The notes under the pieces are model-generated. The model saw only the letters and a program-made list of their open reading frames with translations. It had not been told where the DNA came from and searched no databases. This document shows, one piece after another, positions 1 through 7,747 of a DNA stretch of 64,000 nt. Source of the stretch: DASSJM01 sp036280655 (lineage in GTDB: Bacteria > Actinomycetota > UBA4738 > HRBIN12); assembly GCA_036280655.1 (NCBI GenBank), contig DASUQI010000059.1:1-64000 (forward strand), written 5' to 3'. Every line of letters begins with the position of its first letter. Position 1 is the first letter of the stretch. Position numbers and translations under genes: made by a program.

Positions 1-675
1 GATCAGCTCGCGGACCGGCGGGATCTCGACGCGGACGACCGGCGAGGTCGACAGCTGCGACGACGGCGTGAACTCGCGGATCGACTCGATCTCGTCGCCC
101 CAGTACTCGAGCCGTACTGGCCGCCTCGCCGTCCCGGGGAAGGCGTCGAGGACGCCGCCGCGGACCGCGAACTCGCCGCGGTGCTCGACCACATCGGTGC
201 GGACGTAGCCGAGGTCCACGAGCCGTTCGGCGAGCGCGTCCGGCGGAAGGTCGATGCCCTTGACGAGCTCCACCGGCGCGACCCCGCCGAGCGTCGGCAC
301 GAGGCCCTGCATCGCCGCGAGCGCCGGCGTCACCAGGACGAACGGACCCTTGGCCGCGCGCAACCGCCGGACGGCGTCCGCCCGGCGGGCCGAGATCTCC
401 GGCGACGGGCTGATCCCCTCGTACGGCAGCGCCTCCCACGCCGGCAGGAGCGCGGCGCGTTCGGCTCCGAGCCACGCCTCCGCGCCCTCGGCGAGCTGCT
501 CGGCCTCCCGCGGGCCGGGGGCCACGACGAGCACCGGCGACTCGAGCGCCCTCGCGAGCGCGGAAACGAAGAAGTCCTCGCCCGCGTCGCTCCGCGCGAC
601 CACCGGGCGGGCGCGCTCGAGCAGGAGGCGTTCGAACGCCTCCGAGCCGATCAGCGTGTCGAGCAGCCGCTCCAC
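1..675 (-). CDS. mfd: Transcription-repair coupling factor Mfd (N-terminal part, cut by the window edge)
   Basis: Mfd displaces RNA polymerase stalled at DNA lesions and recruits UvrA. Only the first 225 residues are present; the C-terminal RNA polymerase-binding and translocase domains lie beyond position 1. The visible part is the UvrB-like module: a region around residues 60-100 with PYEGISPSPE, then RGEFAVRGGVLDAFPG followed by PVRLEYWGDEIESIREF, which are characteristic of Mfd/UvrB domains 1b-2. The GTG at 675 is preceded by an AGGAGG ribosome site, which decides the start. It follows pth on the same strand after 83 bases, so rplY, pth and mfd may be cotranscribed. Confidence 0.93.
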   Translation of the reverse strand, partial: MERLLDTLIGSEAFERLLLERARPVVARSDAGEDFFVSALARALESPVLVVAPGPREAEQLAEGAEAWLGAERAALLPAWEALPYEGISPSPEISARRADAVRRLRAAKGPFVLVTPALAAMQGLVPTLGGVAPVELVKGIDLPPDALAERLVDLGYVRTDVVEHRGEFAVRGGVLDAFPGTARRPVRLEYWGDEIESIREFTPSSQLSTSPVVRVEIPPVRELI

Positions 676-758
676 CAGACCTCCTCCGCACAGCACGAAG
701 AGGCCTCGTCGCGGCGCGACGGGGCCTTCGTGCCTCCAAGTCTAGCCTGAGGCGGCCG

Positions 759-1340
759 CTACTCCTTCGGCGCGCCGCGGTTGAAGCGGTCCTGGGTCGC
801 CTGCAGCCCATCCCGTACCAGGGACAGGGTGGCGTCCGCCCCATCGGCGACGAGGATCCCGACCTCGGGCTCCTCGCGCTTGGCGAAGTTCTCGAGGACC
901 CAGTCGCCGGGCTCCTTGCGTCCGGTCGGCCGTCCGACGCCGAGCCGCACCCGGAAGAAGTCCGGCGTGTGGAGGGCGCGTTCGACCGAACGCAGCCCGT
1001 TGTGGCCGGCGGTCGAGCCGCCGAACTTCACGCGAAGCGCGCCGAACACGAGGTCGATCTCGTCGTGGACGGCGACCACCTGCTCGGGTTCGACGCGGTG
1101 CTTGCGCGCGAGCGAGGCGAACGCGGGCCCGGTCACGTTCATGAAGTCCCGAGCCTTGGCGAGCAGGATGCGCTCGCTCCCCTCGCTGAGCTCGGCGACG
1201 TCGGCGGGCACGAAGCGCGCCTTGCGGAAACGCTCGCCCGAGCGCTCGGCGAGTTCGTCGACGACGCGGTAGCCGAGGTTGTGGCGGGTCTTCTCGTAGC
1301 GGGGGCCCGGGTTGCCGAGGCCCGCGACGAGCCAGGTCAT
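759..1340 (-). CDS. pth: Peptidyl-tRNA hydrolase
   Basis: Releases peptides from prematurely dropped-off peptidyl-tRNA in the cytoplasm. The 193-residue product has the full family pattern: GLGNPG with Asn10, the catalytic His20 in TRHNLG, FMNVTG near residue 68, HDEIDL with the catalytic Asp near 95, and GGSTAGHNGL near 111. Length is normal for bacterial Pth. The ATG at 1340 starts exactly at the conserved LVAGLGNPG strand; a longer open frame upstream only copies the rplY acidic tail in another frame. The gene begins 11 bases after rplY, so the two are probably cotranscribed. Confidence 0.96.
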   Translation of the reverse strand: MTWLVAGLGNPGPRYEKTRHNLGYRVVDELAERSGERFRKARFVPADVAELSEGSERILLAKARDFMNVTGPAFASLARKHRVEPEQVVAVHDEIDLVFGALRVKFGGSTAGHNGLRSVERALHTPDFFRVRLGVGRPTGRKEPGDWVLENFAKREEPEVGILVADGADATLSLVRDGLQATQDRFNRGAPKE

Positions 1341-1351
1341 GGGCGAGGGCG

Positions 1352-2047
1352 TTAGCCCTCGGACGACTCGTCGGAGGACCCGGCCTCGCCGCCGCCCTCG
1401 GCGGGAGCCTCGCCCTCGGCGCCCTCCTCGCCCTCGGCGGCCTCCTCGCCTTCCTCGCCCTCGGCCGCCTCTTCCTCCTCGAGCTCGACGGCCATCTGCG
1501 GCTGCTGGACCGCGACGACCGAGTCCTCGGGGTTCGCGAGGATCGTCGACCCCTGCGGCGCGACGAGGTCGCTCACGCGAAGGCCCATGCCGATCTCGAG
1601 CTCGGTGATATCGACCTCGATCGCCTCGGGGACGTCGGTGGGCAGACACTCGACCTCGACCTCCCAGAGGTGGTGCTCGACGACGCCGCCGGCCTTGACG
1701 CCGACGGACTCGCCGACGACCCGGACCGGGACCTGGATGTGGATCTTCTCGTCGCGGCGGACCGCGAGGAAGTCCAGGTGGATGAAGCGGCCGTGGATGT
1801 GGTCGCGCTGGACGTCACGGGGGATCGCCAGGTGCTCGTGACCGTCGACGACGAGGTCGACGAGCACGTTCGAGCCCGCGCCGGTGTGAAGCAGGTGGAA
1901 CAGCTCCTTCGAGTCCACGGAGAGCGGGGTCGACTCCACGCCGGCGCCGTAGAGGACGGCGGGCACGCGTCCCGCGGCGCGGAGCTTGCGGGCGACGCCC
2001 TTGCCCGAGTCCGTTCGGGGCTCGGCGACGAGCTTGATCTCGGCCAT
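1352..2047 (-). CDS. rplY: 50S ribosomal protein L25/general stress protein Ctc
   Basis: Binds 5S rRNA in the large ribosomal subunit. The 231-residue protein is the long CTC type: an N-terminal L25 beta-barrel (about residues 5-90, with SGKGVARKLRAAGRVPAVLYG), the C-terminal TL5 domain (about 95-190), and a tail of about 40 residues made of Glu, Gly and Ala. The ATG at 2047 is preceded by AAGGA; an in-frame extension upstream lacks a ribosome site and family similarity. The gene starts a leftward series with pth and mfd and is divergent from the sigma factor gene at 2137, leaving about 90 bases for both promoters. Confidence 0.95.
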   Translation of the reverse strand: MAEIKLVAEPRTDSGKGVARKLRAAGRVPAVLYGAGVESTPLSVDSKELFHLLHTGAGSNVLVDLVVDGHEHLAIPRDVQRDHIHGRFIHLDFLAVRRDEKIHIQVPVRVVGESVGVKAGGVVEHHLWEVEVECLPTDVPEAIEVDITELEIGMGLRVSDLVAPQGSTILANPEDSVVAVQQPQMAVELEEEEAAEGEEGEEAAEGEEGAEGEAPAEGGGEAGSSDESSEG

Positions 2048-2136
2048 GACTGGGTCCTTCTGAGGTGGCGGTTCGGTGGGGCATGGTACCAACACGCTGC
2101 CGCTATGAGACCTGGGGCTCACGCGTCTGGAGGGTG

Positions 2137-2661
2137 ATGAGCCAGGACACCGGTATCGTCCGCACCGTCGTGGCGGAGCGGATCGACCTCGAGGACCTCT
2201 ACGTGCGACACATGCCGGGAGCCGTCCGGGTCGCCTCCCTGATCACGGGCGATACCGACCTGGCCCAGGACATCGCCCACGACGCCTTCCTGCGCTCGGT
2301 GGGCCGTTTCCGACACCTTCGCGAGCCCGAAGCCTTCGAGGCGTACCTGCGCCGCGCCGTGGTGAACGCCTGCACGTCGCTCTTCCGCCGCCGCAAGGTC
2401 GAGGCCGCGTACCTGCGCGGCCAGTCTCGGAGCTCGGCCTCCGTGGATGAACCCGACCACGGCAGGCGGGACGAGCTTCGAGCGGCCCTGTCGGCGCTGC
2501 CGGCGCGGCAGCGAGCCGCGGTGGTCCTGCGGTACTACGCGGACCTGTCCGAGCAACAGGCGGGCCAGGCGCTCGGATGCTCCGCGGCTGCCGTCCGGTC
2601 GATGGTCGCCCGCGCGATGGAGACCCTCCGCGAACGGATCCCGAGGAGTGAGGACACGTGA
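2137..2661 (+). CDS. ECF RNA polymerase sigma factor (SigE-like family), copy 1
   Basis: Predicted alternative sigma factor of 174 residues. Region 2 lies at about residues 18-85, with DLAQDIAHDAF in region 2.2 and a basic RRRKVEAAYLR after it. Region 4 lies at about 110-170, with LPARQRAAVVLRYYADLS and the helix-turn-helix GCSAAAVRSMVARAM. The spacing resembles actinobacterial SigE-type ECF factors. Start chosen at ATG 2137 (VMSQD context); earlier starts overlap the rplY promoter region. The stop overlaps the next start by four bases (GTGA), so the following membrane protein is translationally coupled and is probably its regulator. A close paralogue follows at 4261. The target promoters cannot be told from sequence. 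Confidence 0.9.
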   Translation: MSQDTGIVRTVVAERIDLEDLYVRHMPGAVRVASLITGDTDLAQDIAHDAFLRSVGRFRHLREPEAFEAYLRRAVVNACTSLFRRRKVEAAYLRGQSRSSASVDEPDHGRRDELRAALSALPARQRAAVVLRYYADLSEQQAGQALGCSAAAVRSMVARAMETLRERIPRSEDT

Positions 2662-4169
2662 ACGATCTCGAACGCGACCTGCGAGAGCTGTTCAACCAGG
2701 ACGCCCGGCGCGTCCCCACGCCCGCGACGGCGCCCAAGGGGCTCCGCCGTTCGGCCCGGCGCCGCCAGGCGGTGTTCGGCGGAGGGGTCGCGCTTGCGGG
2801 GCTCGCGGTCGTCGCCGGGATCGTCGCCGGCGCGACGACCCTGTTGTCGCAGCAGACCAGCCCGGAGCCCGCCGCCCTCGGGCCGACGACGACCGGCACC
2901 ATGAACGGGATCACGATCTCGTACCCGCAGGCGTGGGCGTTGATTGATCCGGACACGGCGGGGCTGAACGGACCGGGCGTGATGTCGGGGTCGCCGCTTC
3001 CCCGGATCGTGATGGCGTTGGCGCCCTCGCAGGCCCAGGAGACCTTCGTCTGCCCCGGCCAGCTGGGGGGCGACGAAGCCGATCCGTTGCTCATGACGAT
3101 CCAGGAGGGGCCGCTCGCGCTCGATGGCCCGGCGAGCCGGGCGTGGCCGGTCGAACTCGAGCCGCTGAACGACGACACGACCGGACCGACCTGCTACCCG
3201 GGATGGGAGTTCCTTCGCGCCGGATGGACGGAGTCCGGTCGCACGTTCGAGGCACGGGTCGGGTTCGCACCGGAGGCGAGCGACGAGGAACGCGACGCGC
3301 TGTTCGCGGCATTCGCGTCGATGACGTTCGAGCCGTCGGAAGGCGGCGTCACGTCCGTCGTCCTGGCCCATGGAACCGCCGGCGGCGAGGAGTGGCAACT
3401 GATCGCCGCGCGCGAGCAGGGTGAACTCAGCCTCGACGTCACCGGGGAGAGCGGGGGGGCCGGCTTCAGCGGTTTCGACGCGTCGTCGAACGACATCCAA
3501 TCGTCGAGGTTCGCCTTCGGCTCCGGCTCGGACGCCGAGCGCGTCGTCTTCGGCGTCGTCCCCGAAGGCGTCGTCCGGATGGAGGCCACCACCGCGAACG
3601 GTTCGACCGTCTCGGCCGACGTCCTCGACGTCCCGGACGAGATCGATCCCGACCTGACCGCATTCGCACTGGTCGTCGGTCCGGCGGGACCGGTTCAGCT
3701 CGACGGGTTCGACGCCTCGGGGCAGGTCGTCGCGACCAACAACGCCGGCGCCATGGACGCACCCTCGCCCGTGCTGGAGGACGGGCGACACTTCGGCTAC
3801 GTGCGCTCGGTCGACCCGGACGCCGCGACGATCGAGTTCGACCTCGCGTACTTCCTGTCCGGCGAGGAAGCGAACGACGCCTACCACGCGGCCGGGGGCA
3901 CCGGTCCCGTACCGAACGATCACTTCGTCGTCAACGACAACCCGATGCTCCGAACGCTGGCGCTCGCGCCCGACATGCGGCTGCGACTGCTCGACTGGAA
4001 CCGGTGCTGCGAGACGTTCTTCGACGGCGACCTCTCGCTGTTCGCGCAGGCGATCGAGCAGCAGGGGGACGTCACGGATGGCGATCTGATCTACCGGGGG
4101 CTGAGCCAATGGTGGATCACCGTGAGGGACGGCGTGGTGACGCAGATCGAGGAGCAGTACTCGCCGTAG
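2658..4169 (+). CDS. Single-pass membrane protein, probable anti-sigma factor/sensor for copy 1
   Basis: 503 residues. A short cytoplasmic N-terminus opens with MNDLERDLREL, followed by a basic RRSARRR stretch, one membrane helix (about 39-63) and a large outside region. The outside part has, in order, a domain beginning ISYPQAW with two cysteines about 60 residues apart, a beta-rich module ending GFDASGQVV (about residues 235-355), and a C-terminal domain beginning DGRHFGYVRSVD that contains NDNPMLRTL and LLDWNRCC. I recognise this last domain as one found in actinobacterial envelope proteins of unknown function. No zinc-binding HxxxCxxC anti-sigma motif is present. The anti-sigma role rests on the coupled sigma gene and on the shared N-terminus with the paralogue at 4770. 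Confidence 0.72.
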   Translation: MNDLERDLRELFNQDARRVPTPATAPKGLRRSARRRQAVFGGGVALAGLAVVAGIVAGATTLLSQQTSPEPAALGPTTTGTMNGITISYPQAWALIDPDTAGLNGPGVMSGSPLPRIVMALAPSQAQETFVCPGQLGGDEADPLLMTIQEGPLALDGPASRAWPVELEPLNDDTTGPTCYPGWEFLRAGWTESGRTFEARVGFAPEASDEERDALFAAFASMTFEPSEGGVTSVVLAHGTAGGEEWQLIAAREQGELSLDVTGESGGAGFSGFDASSNDIQSSRFAFGSGSDAERVVFGVVPEGVVRMEATTANGSTVSADVLDVPDEIDPDLTAFALVVGPAGPVQLDGFDASGQVVATNNAGAMDAPSPVLEDGRHFGYVRSVDPDAATIEFDLAYFLSGEEANDAYHAAGGTGPVPNDHFVVNDNPMLRTLALAPDMRLRLLDWNRCCETFFDGDLSLFAQAIEQQGDVTDGDLIYRGLSQWWITVRDGVVTQIEEQYSP

Positions 4170-4260
4170 CTGCTGAGCGCTCGTCGGCGCCGGTTCGGGA
4201 CTCGTGCTCCGATACCCGCACCCGGCCTCGTGCGTCTTCCCTAGTGTGGAGTCCCGAGTG

Positions 4261-4773
4261 ATGGACGGCGCACGCCCCCTCTCGGCCTCAAGCGGGCCGC
4301 TCGCGGAGCTCTACGAGCGTCATGCCCCGGCTGCCGGGAGGCTCGCCTACCTGCTGACCGGCGACCGCGCGCTCGCGGAGGACCTCGTCCAGGATGCGTT
4401 CGTTCGGGTCGTCGGGAGGTTCCGCCACCTGCGCGTCCCGGACGCCTTCTGGGTGTACCTGCGCAGGACGATCGTGAACCTCCACACGTCCCAGCTCCGC
4501 CGTCGGCGGGTCGAGCGGGCGCACCTCGAGCGCGAACGATCGGCCCCCGAACTCCATGTCGGCATGCCGGACGTCGGCGCGCGCGCGGACCTGTGGCACG
4601 CGGTCCTTGCCCTCCCGCCACGGCAGCGCGCCGCGGTCGTACTCCGCTTCTACGAGGACCTCTCCGAGCGGGAGACCGCGGACGTCCTCGGGTGCTCGAC
4701 GGCCGCCGCGAAGTCCCTGGTCGCCCGGGCGATGCGATCGCTCCGGGCCGAGATCGAAAGCGAGTCCCGATGA
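4261..4773 (+). CDS. ECF RNA polymerase sigma factor (SigE-like family), copy 2
   Basis: Paralogue of the sigma factor at 2137, 170 residues. Regions 2 and 4 are intact: LLTGDRALAEDLVQDAFVRV near residue 40, a basic linker, then LPPRQRAAVVLRFYEDLSE and GCSTAAAKSLVARAM. The block VGRFRHLR is identical in both copies, which points to tandem duplication of the sigma/membrane protein pair. Start taken at ATG 4261; a GTG one codon earlier is equally possible. The stop overlaps the next ATG by four bases (ATGA), implying coupled translation with the membrane protein. About 90 bases separate it from the first pair, enough for its own promoter. Confidence 0.9.
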   Translation: MDGARPLSASSGPLAELYERHAPAAGRLAYLLTGDRALAEDLVQDAFVRVVGRFRHLRVPDAFWVYLRRTIVNLHTSQLRRRRVERAHLERERSAPELHVGMPDVGARADLWHAVLALPPRQRAAVVLRFYEDLSERETADVLGCSTAAAKSLVARAMRSLRAEIESESR

Positions 4774-6767
4774 ACGACCTCGAACGAGACCTCCACGAGC
4801 TCCTGGAGACGAAGGCCCGCGACGCATCGCCCCCCGCCCCACCCGATCCTCGGGTCCTCAAGAGGGCGCGGCGTCGTCAGGTGGGCACCGTCGTCACGGC
4901 CCTGGCCGTCGTCGCGACGCTCGTCGTCGGCACGGTGGCAGCCTTCCAGTTGCTCCGGGGGATCGACCAGACGGCGCCGGAGCCGGCGACCGCGCCAGTC
5001 CTTCCCGAGGCGCCGCCGGGGTTCGAGAGCGCGGCGCTTCCCTACGCATCGATCGCCTACCCGGAAGACTGGATCCTGCTCGACACGTCGCCGCTCGTCC
5101 CTCTCGGGGTCGGGCAGCCGGAGGTTCTTTCGGGGCCCGTGCTCCAGCTCGCGAACTTCGATCCCGATCTCCCGCACTCGCCTCGATGCATGGTCGACCC
5201 CGACGCGCTGCCGCCCGAGGGCGTCCTGCTCACGGTCGGGATCATGACGCCGGACGAAGCAGAGATCGTCGGCGATCCCAGCGGTCCATGGCCGGTCGAC
5301 CTCGCGCCGCTCCCGAACAACGCCGATCCCGTCTGCACGGACGGGCCCCGCCCACGCGTCGCGACCTGGACGGCACCATCGGGCGCGATCTACTGGGCGA
5401 ACGCCGCACAGGGCGCGGACGCCAGCGCGGCCGACGTCCGATCGATGGAGCGGGCGTTCGAGAGCCTCGCCTTCCCCGTGACCGCAGAACCGCAGATGTC
5501 CCGGATGGCCGCCTTCCAGGGCCAGGGGACGCCGCGCGTCGTCCTCGGAACCGAGCGGATCGGAGACGGTCTCGCCACGATCGTGGCGTTCGTCGAGCTC
5601 AACAAGAGCCTGCTGGTCGGCATCTCGGGGAGCGAGGGCGGGAGCTGCTGTACGGGGAGCGCGTTCGCACCCCATTCGGGGAGCACGGAGCAACCCGTGA
5701 GCTCCACCATCACGCTCACGAACGAAGGGACCCTCGTCTCCGGGGTGATCTCGCCCGAGGTGGCCGAGGCCCGACTCGTGACGGGGAGCGGCGAGTCGCT
5801 GCCCGTGAAGATCGTGTCGCTCCCTCCGAGCATGGGCTACGACGACCGCGTCGTCTGGGCCGTCGCACCGGGCGCCGACGACCGAGCCATGATCGTGGGC
5901 TTCGATCGGGAGGGGTTCCCCATCGGCGATCCGATCCTCCCGGCCGGTCCTCGGATCACGATCGCGACCGGGGATGACCCGGTCGGCGGACCGTGGGAGC
6001 TCTACCTCGAGCCGACGAGCGATGGCATCGGGCTCTGGTTCGGGTTCACGAACCAGGGCGGCGGGGGTGGCTGCTGCCTGCGGCCACTGAGGAAGGACTT
6101 CCAGCTCGACGGATGGGGATCGGGAAGCGGTCAGCCGAGCAACATCACCGCGCTCGCCTCCGACCTCGTCGCGCGGGTGGTCTTCGAGGGGGTCGACGGA
6201 TCCACGATCGAAGGTGCGCTGTATCCGGTGCCCGACGACTCGATCGGGATCCCGCAGGTCGGGCTCGTCATCGTCCCGGAAGACGTGCCGCTCGAGGGCG
6301 AGCTCGTCGCCTACGATTCGGACGGCAACGAGATCGGCCGCGAGTTCGTCGGGGAGACACCGGAGCCCGCGGGCCCGACACCCGAGATCGATGCGGTCTG
6401 GAACCTCCTTCGCCGGGCTCGCGACGCGGTCTCCCGATGGACCGGGACGAACGCCGATTCCCTCGAAGGATTCTCGGTCGAGGAGGCGCGTTCGGCGATG
6501 CCCGATTTCCCGTGGAACGCGGCCGGGGCCGGGGAGCCGGTGCCGAACGAGGTGAGCATCCGCGGGGTTGCGCCGGCCGGCGGCTCCGAGCTCACCGGAT
6601 GGTCGGGATGGAACGTCGTACTGGTCTCGGTCACGCCGGATCTCGAACACGTCTATTGCGTCGCCGTCAACATGGACGAGGGCGGGGGCGGGAACTTCCG
6701 GTACGGCGCCCTGGACGCCTCGACCTACGAGGAGTGCCGGGGGGGCTGGCCGGAGCTGGAGACCTGA
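4770..6767 (+). CDS. Single-pass membrane protein with pilin-head-like C-terminus, probable anti-sigma factor/sensor for copy 2
   Basis: 665 residues. The N-terminus MNDLERDLHEL and the membrane helix (about 39-62) match the first paralogue. Outside the membrane come a domain starting IAYPEDW with two spaced cysteines, then two copies of a beta-rich module, each with a CC pair (GSCCTG and GGCCLR) and ending GFDREGFPIG or AYDSDGNEIG. A C-terminal region from about 539 to 665 differs from the paralogue. It resembles the globular part of type IV pilin-like proteins: an initial helix with NLLRRARDAVSRW, then GFSVEEA, VSIRGV, YCVAV and a terminal ECRGGW. Two other proteins here (21787 and 51355) end similarly. 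The last base lies next to the prs stop, convergent. Confidence 0.68.
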   Translation: MNDLERDLHELLETKARDASPPAPPDPRVLKRARRRQVGTVVTALAVVATLVVGTVAAFQLLRGIDQTAPEPATAPVLPEAPPGFESAALPYASIAYPEDWILLDTSPLVPLGVGQPEVLSGPVLQLANFDPDLPHSPRCMVDPDALPPEGVLLTVGIMTPDEAEIVGDPSGPWPVDLAPLPNNADPVCTDGPRPRVATWTAPSGAIYWANAAQGADASAADVRSMERAFESLAFPVTAEPQMSRMAAFQGQGTPRVVLGTERIGDGLATIVAFVELNKSLLVGISGSEGGSCCTGSAFAPHSGSTEQPVSSTITLTNEGTLVSGVISPEVAEARLVTGSGESLPVKIVSLPPSMGYDDRVVWAVAPGADDRAMIVGFDREGFPIGDPILPAGPRITIATGDDPVGGPWELYLEPTSDGIGLWFGFTNQGGGGGCCLRPLRKDFQLDGWGSGSGQPSNITALASDLVARVVFEGVDGSTIEGALYPVPDDSIGIPQVGLVIVPEDVPLEGELVAYDSDGNEIGREFVGETPEPAGPTPEIDAVWNLLRRARDAVSRWTGTNADSLEGFSVEEARSAMPDFPWNAAGAGEPVPNEVSIRGVAPAGGSELTGWSGWNVVLVSVTPDLEHVYCVAVNMDEGGGGNFRYGALDASTYEECRGGWPELET

Positions 6768-7745
6768 CTACTGGTTCTCGCCATGGAAGATCTCCGAGAC
6801 GCTGCTCTCTTCGAACACCGCCCGGAGCGCGTCGGCGATCAGCGGCGCGATCGAGAGCACCCGGAGCTTGCCGAAACGCTTCTCCTCGGGGATCGGCATT
6901 GTGTTCGTGACGACGACCTCCGAGATCGGCGACTCCTCGAGGTTCTGCACCGCCTTGCCCGAGAGCACGGGGTGTGTGGCGGCGGCGTAGATCGGGCCCG
7001 CCCCCTGCTGGGCGAGCGCGGTCGCGCCCTTGGCCACGGTGCTCGCGGTGTCGATCATGTCGTCGACCAAGATGCAGGGCCGGCCCCCGACCTCACCCAC
7101 GACGGCCATCTCGTCGATCTTGTGGGCCTCGGTCCGTGAGCGCCTCTTATAGAGGAATGCGAGATCCGCGTGCAGGTACTCGCGCAGGCGCTCGGCGGTC
7201 TTGATCCGGCCGGCGTCGGGCGCGACGACGACCAGGTCGTCGCCGTGCAGCCCGAGCTCGTTCTGCAGGTACCCGGTCAGCACGGGCAGCGCCGTCAGAT
7301 GGTCGAACGGGAAGTCGAAGTAGCCCTGGATCTGCCCCGCGTGCAGGTCCACCGAGACCACCCGGTCCGATCCCGCCGCCGACAGCAGGTCGGCGATGAG
7401 CTTGGCGCTGATCGGCTCGCGCGCGAGCACCTTCTTGTCCTGCCGCGCGTAGCCGTAGTACGGGACGACCGCCGTGATCCGCTTCGCCGACGCCCGCTTC
7501 ATCGCGTCGATCAGGATCAGCTGTTCCATGATCGACTCGTTCACCGGGTCGGCGTGCGTCTGGATCACGAATACGTCCGCCCCGCGCACCGAGTCCTCCG
7601 GCCGGACGTAGATCTCGCCCGAGCCGAACCGCCGGATCACGCAGGGTGCGATCGGGATCCCGAGGTTCTCGGCGATCTCCTCGGACAGCTCGGGGTGCGT
7701 CGTCCCCGAGAACAGCATCATCCGCTTCTTGGTGACGATCTCCAC
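6768..7745 (-). CDS. prs: Ribose-phosphate pyrophosphokinase (PRPP synthetase)
   Basis: Makes phosphoribosyl pyrophosphate from ribose 5-phosphate and ATP for nucleotide, His and Trp synthesis. The 325-residue sequence has the class I features: FSGTTHPELSEEIA at the N-terminus, the flexible-loop segment YYGYARQDKK, the cation-binding SVDLHAGQIQGYF, the catalytic region VVAPDAGRIKTAERL, and the PRPP loop VDDMIDTASTV near residue 222. GTG at 7745 leaves a gap of two bases after the glmU stop, so glmU and prs are coupled; a start at the internal MMLF is the alternative. Confidence 0.96.
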   Translation of the reverse strand: MEIVTKKRMMLFSGTTHPELSEEIAENLGIPIAPCVIRRFGSGEIYVRPEDSVRGADVFVIQTHADPVNESIMEQLILIDAMKRASAKRITAVVPYYGYARQDKKVLAREPISAKLIADLLSAAGSDRVVSVDLHAGQIQGYFDFPFDHLTALPVLTGYLQNELGLHGDDLVVVAPDAGRIKTAERLREYLHADLAFLYKRRSRTEAHKIDEMAVVGEVGGRPCILVDDMIDTASTVAKGATALAQQGAGPIYAAATHPVLSGKAVQNLEESPISEVVVTNTMPIPEEKRFGKLRVLSIAPLIADALRAVFEESSVSEIFHGENQ

Positions 7746-7747
7746 GC

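Noticed and set aside
1341..1649. Longer Pth protein extending upstream of 1340
   Set aside because: The extra residues are Arg/Gly-rich and are the rplY tail read in another frame.
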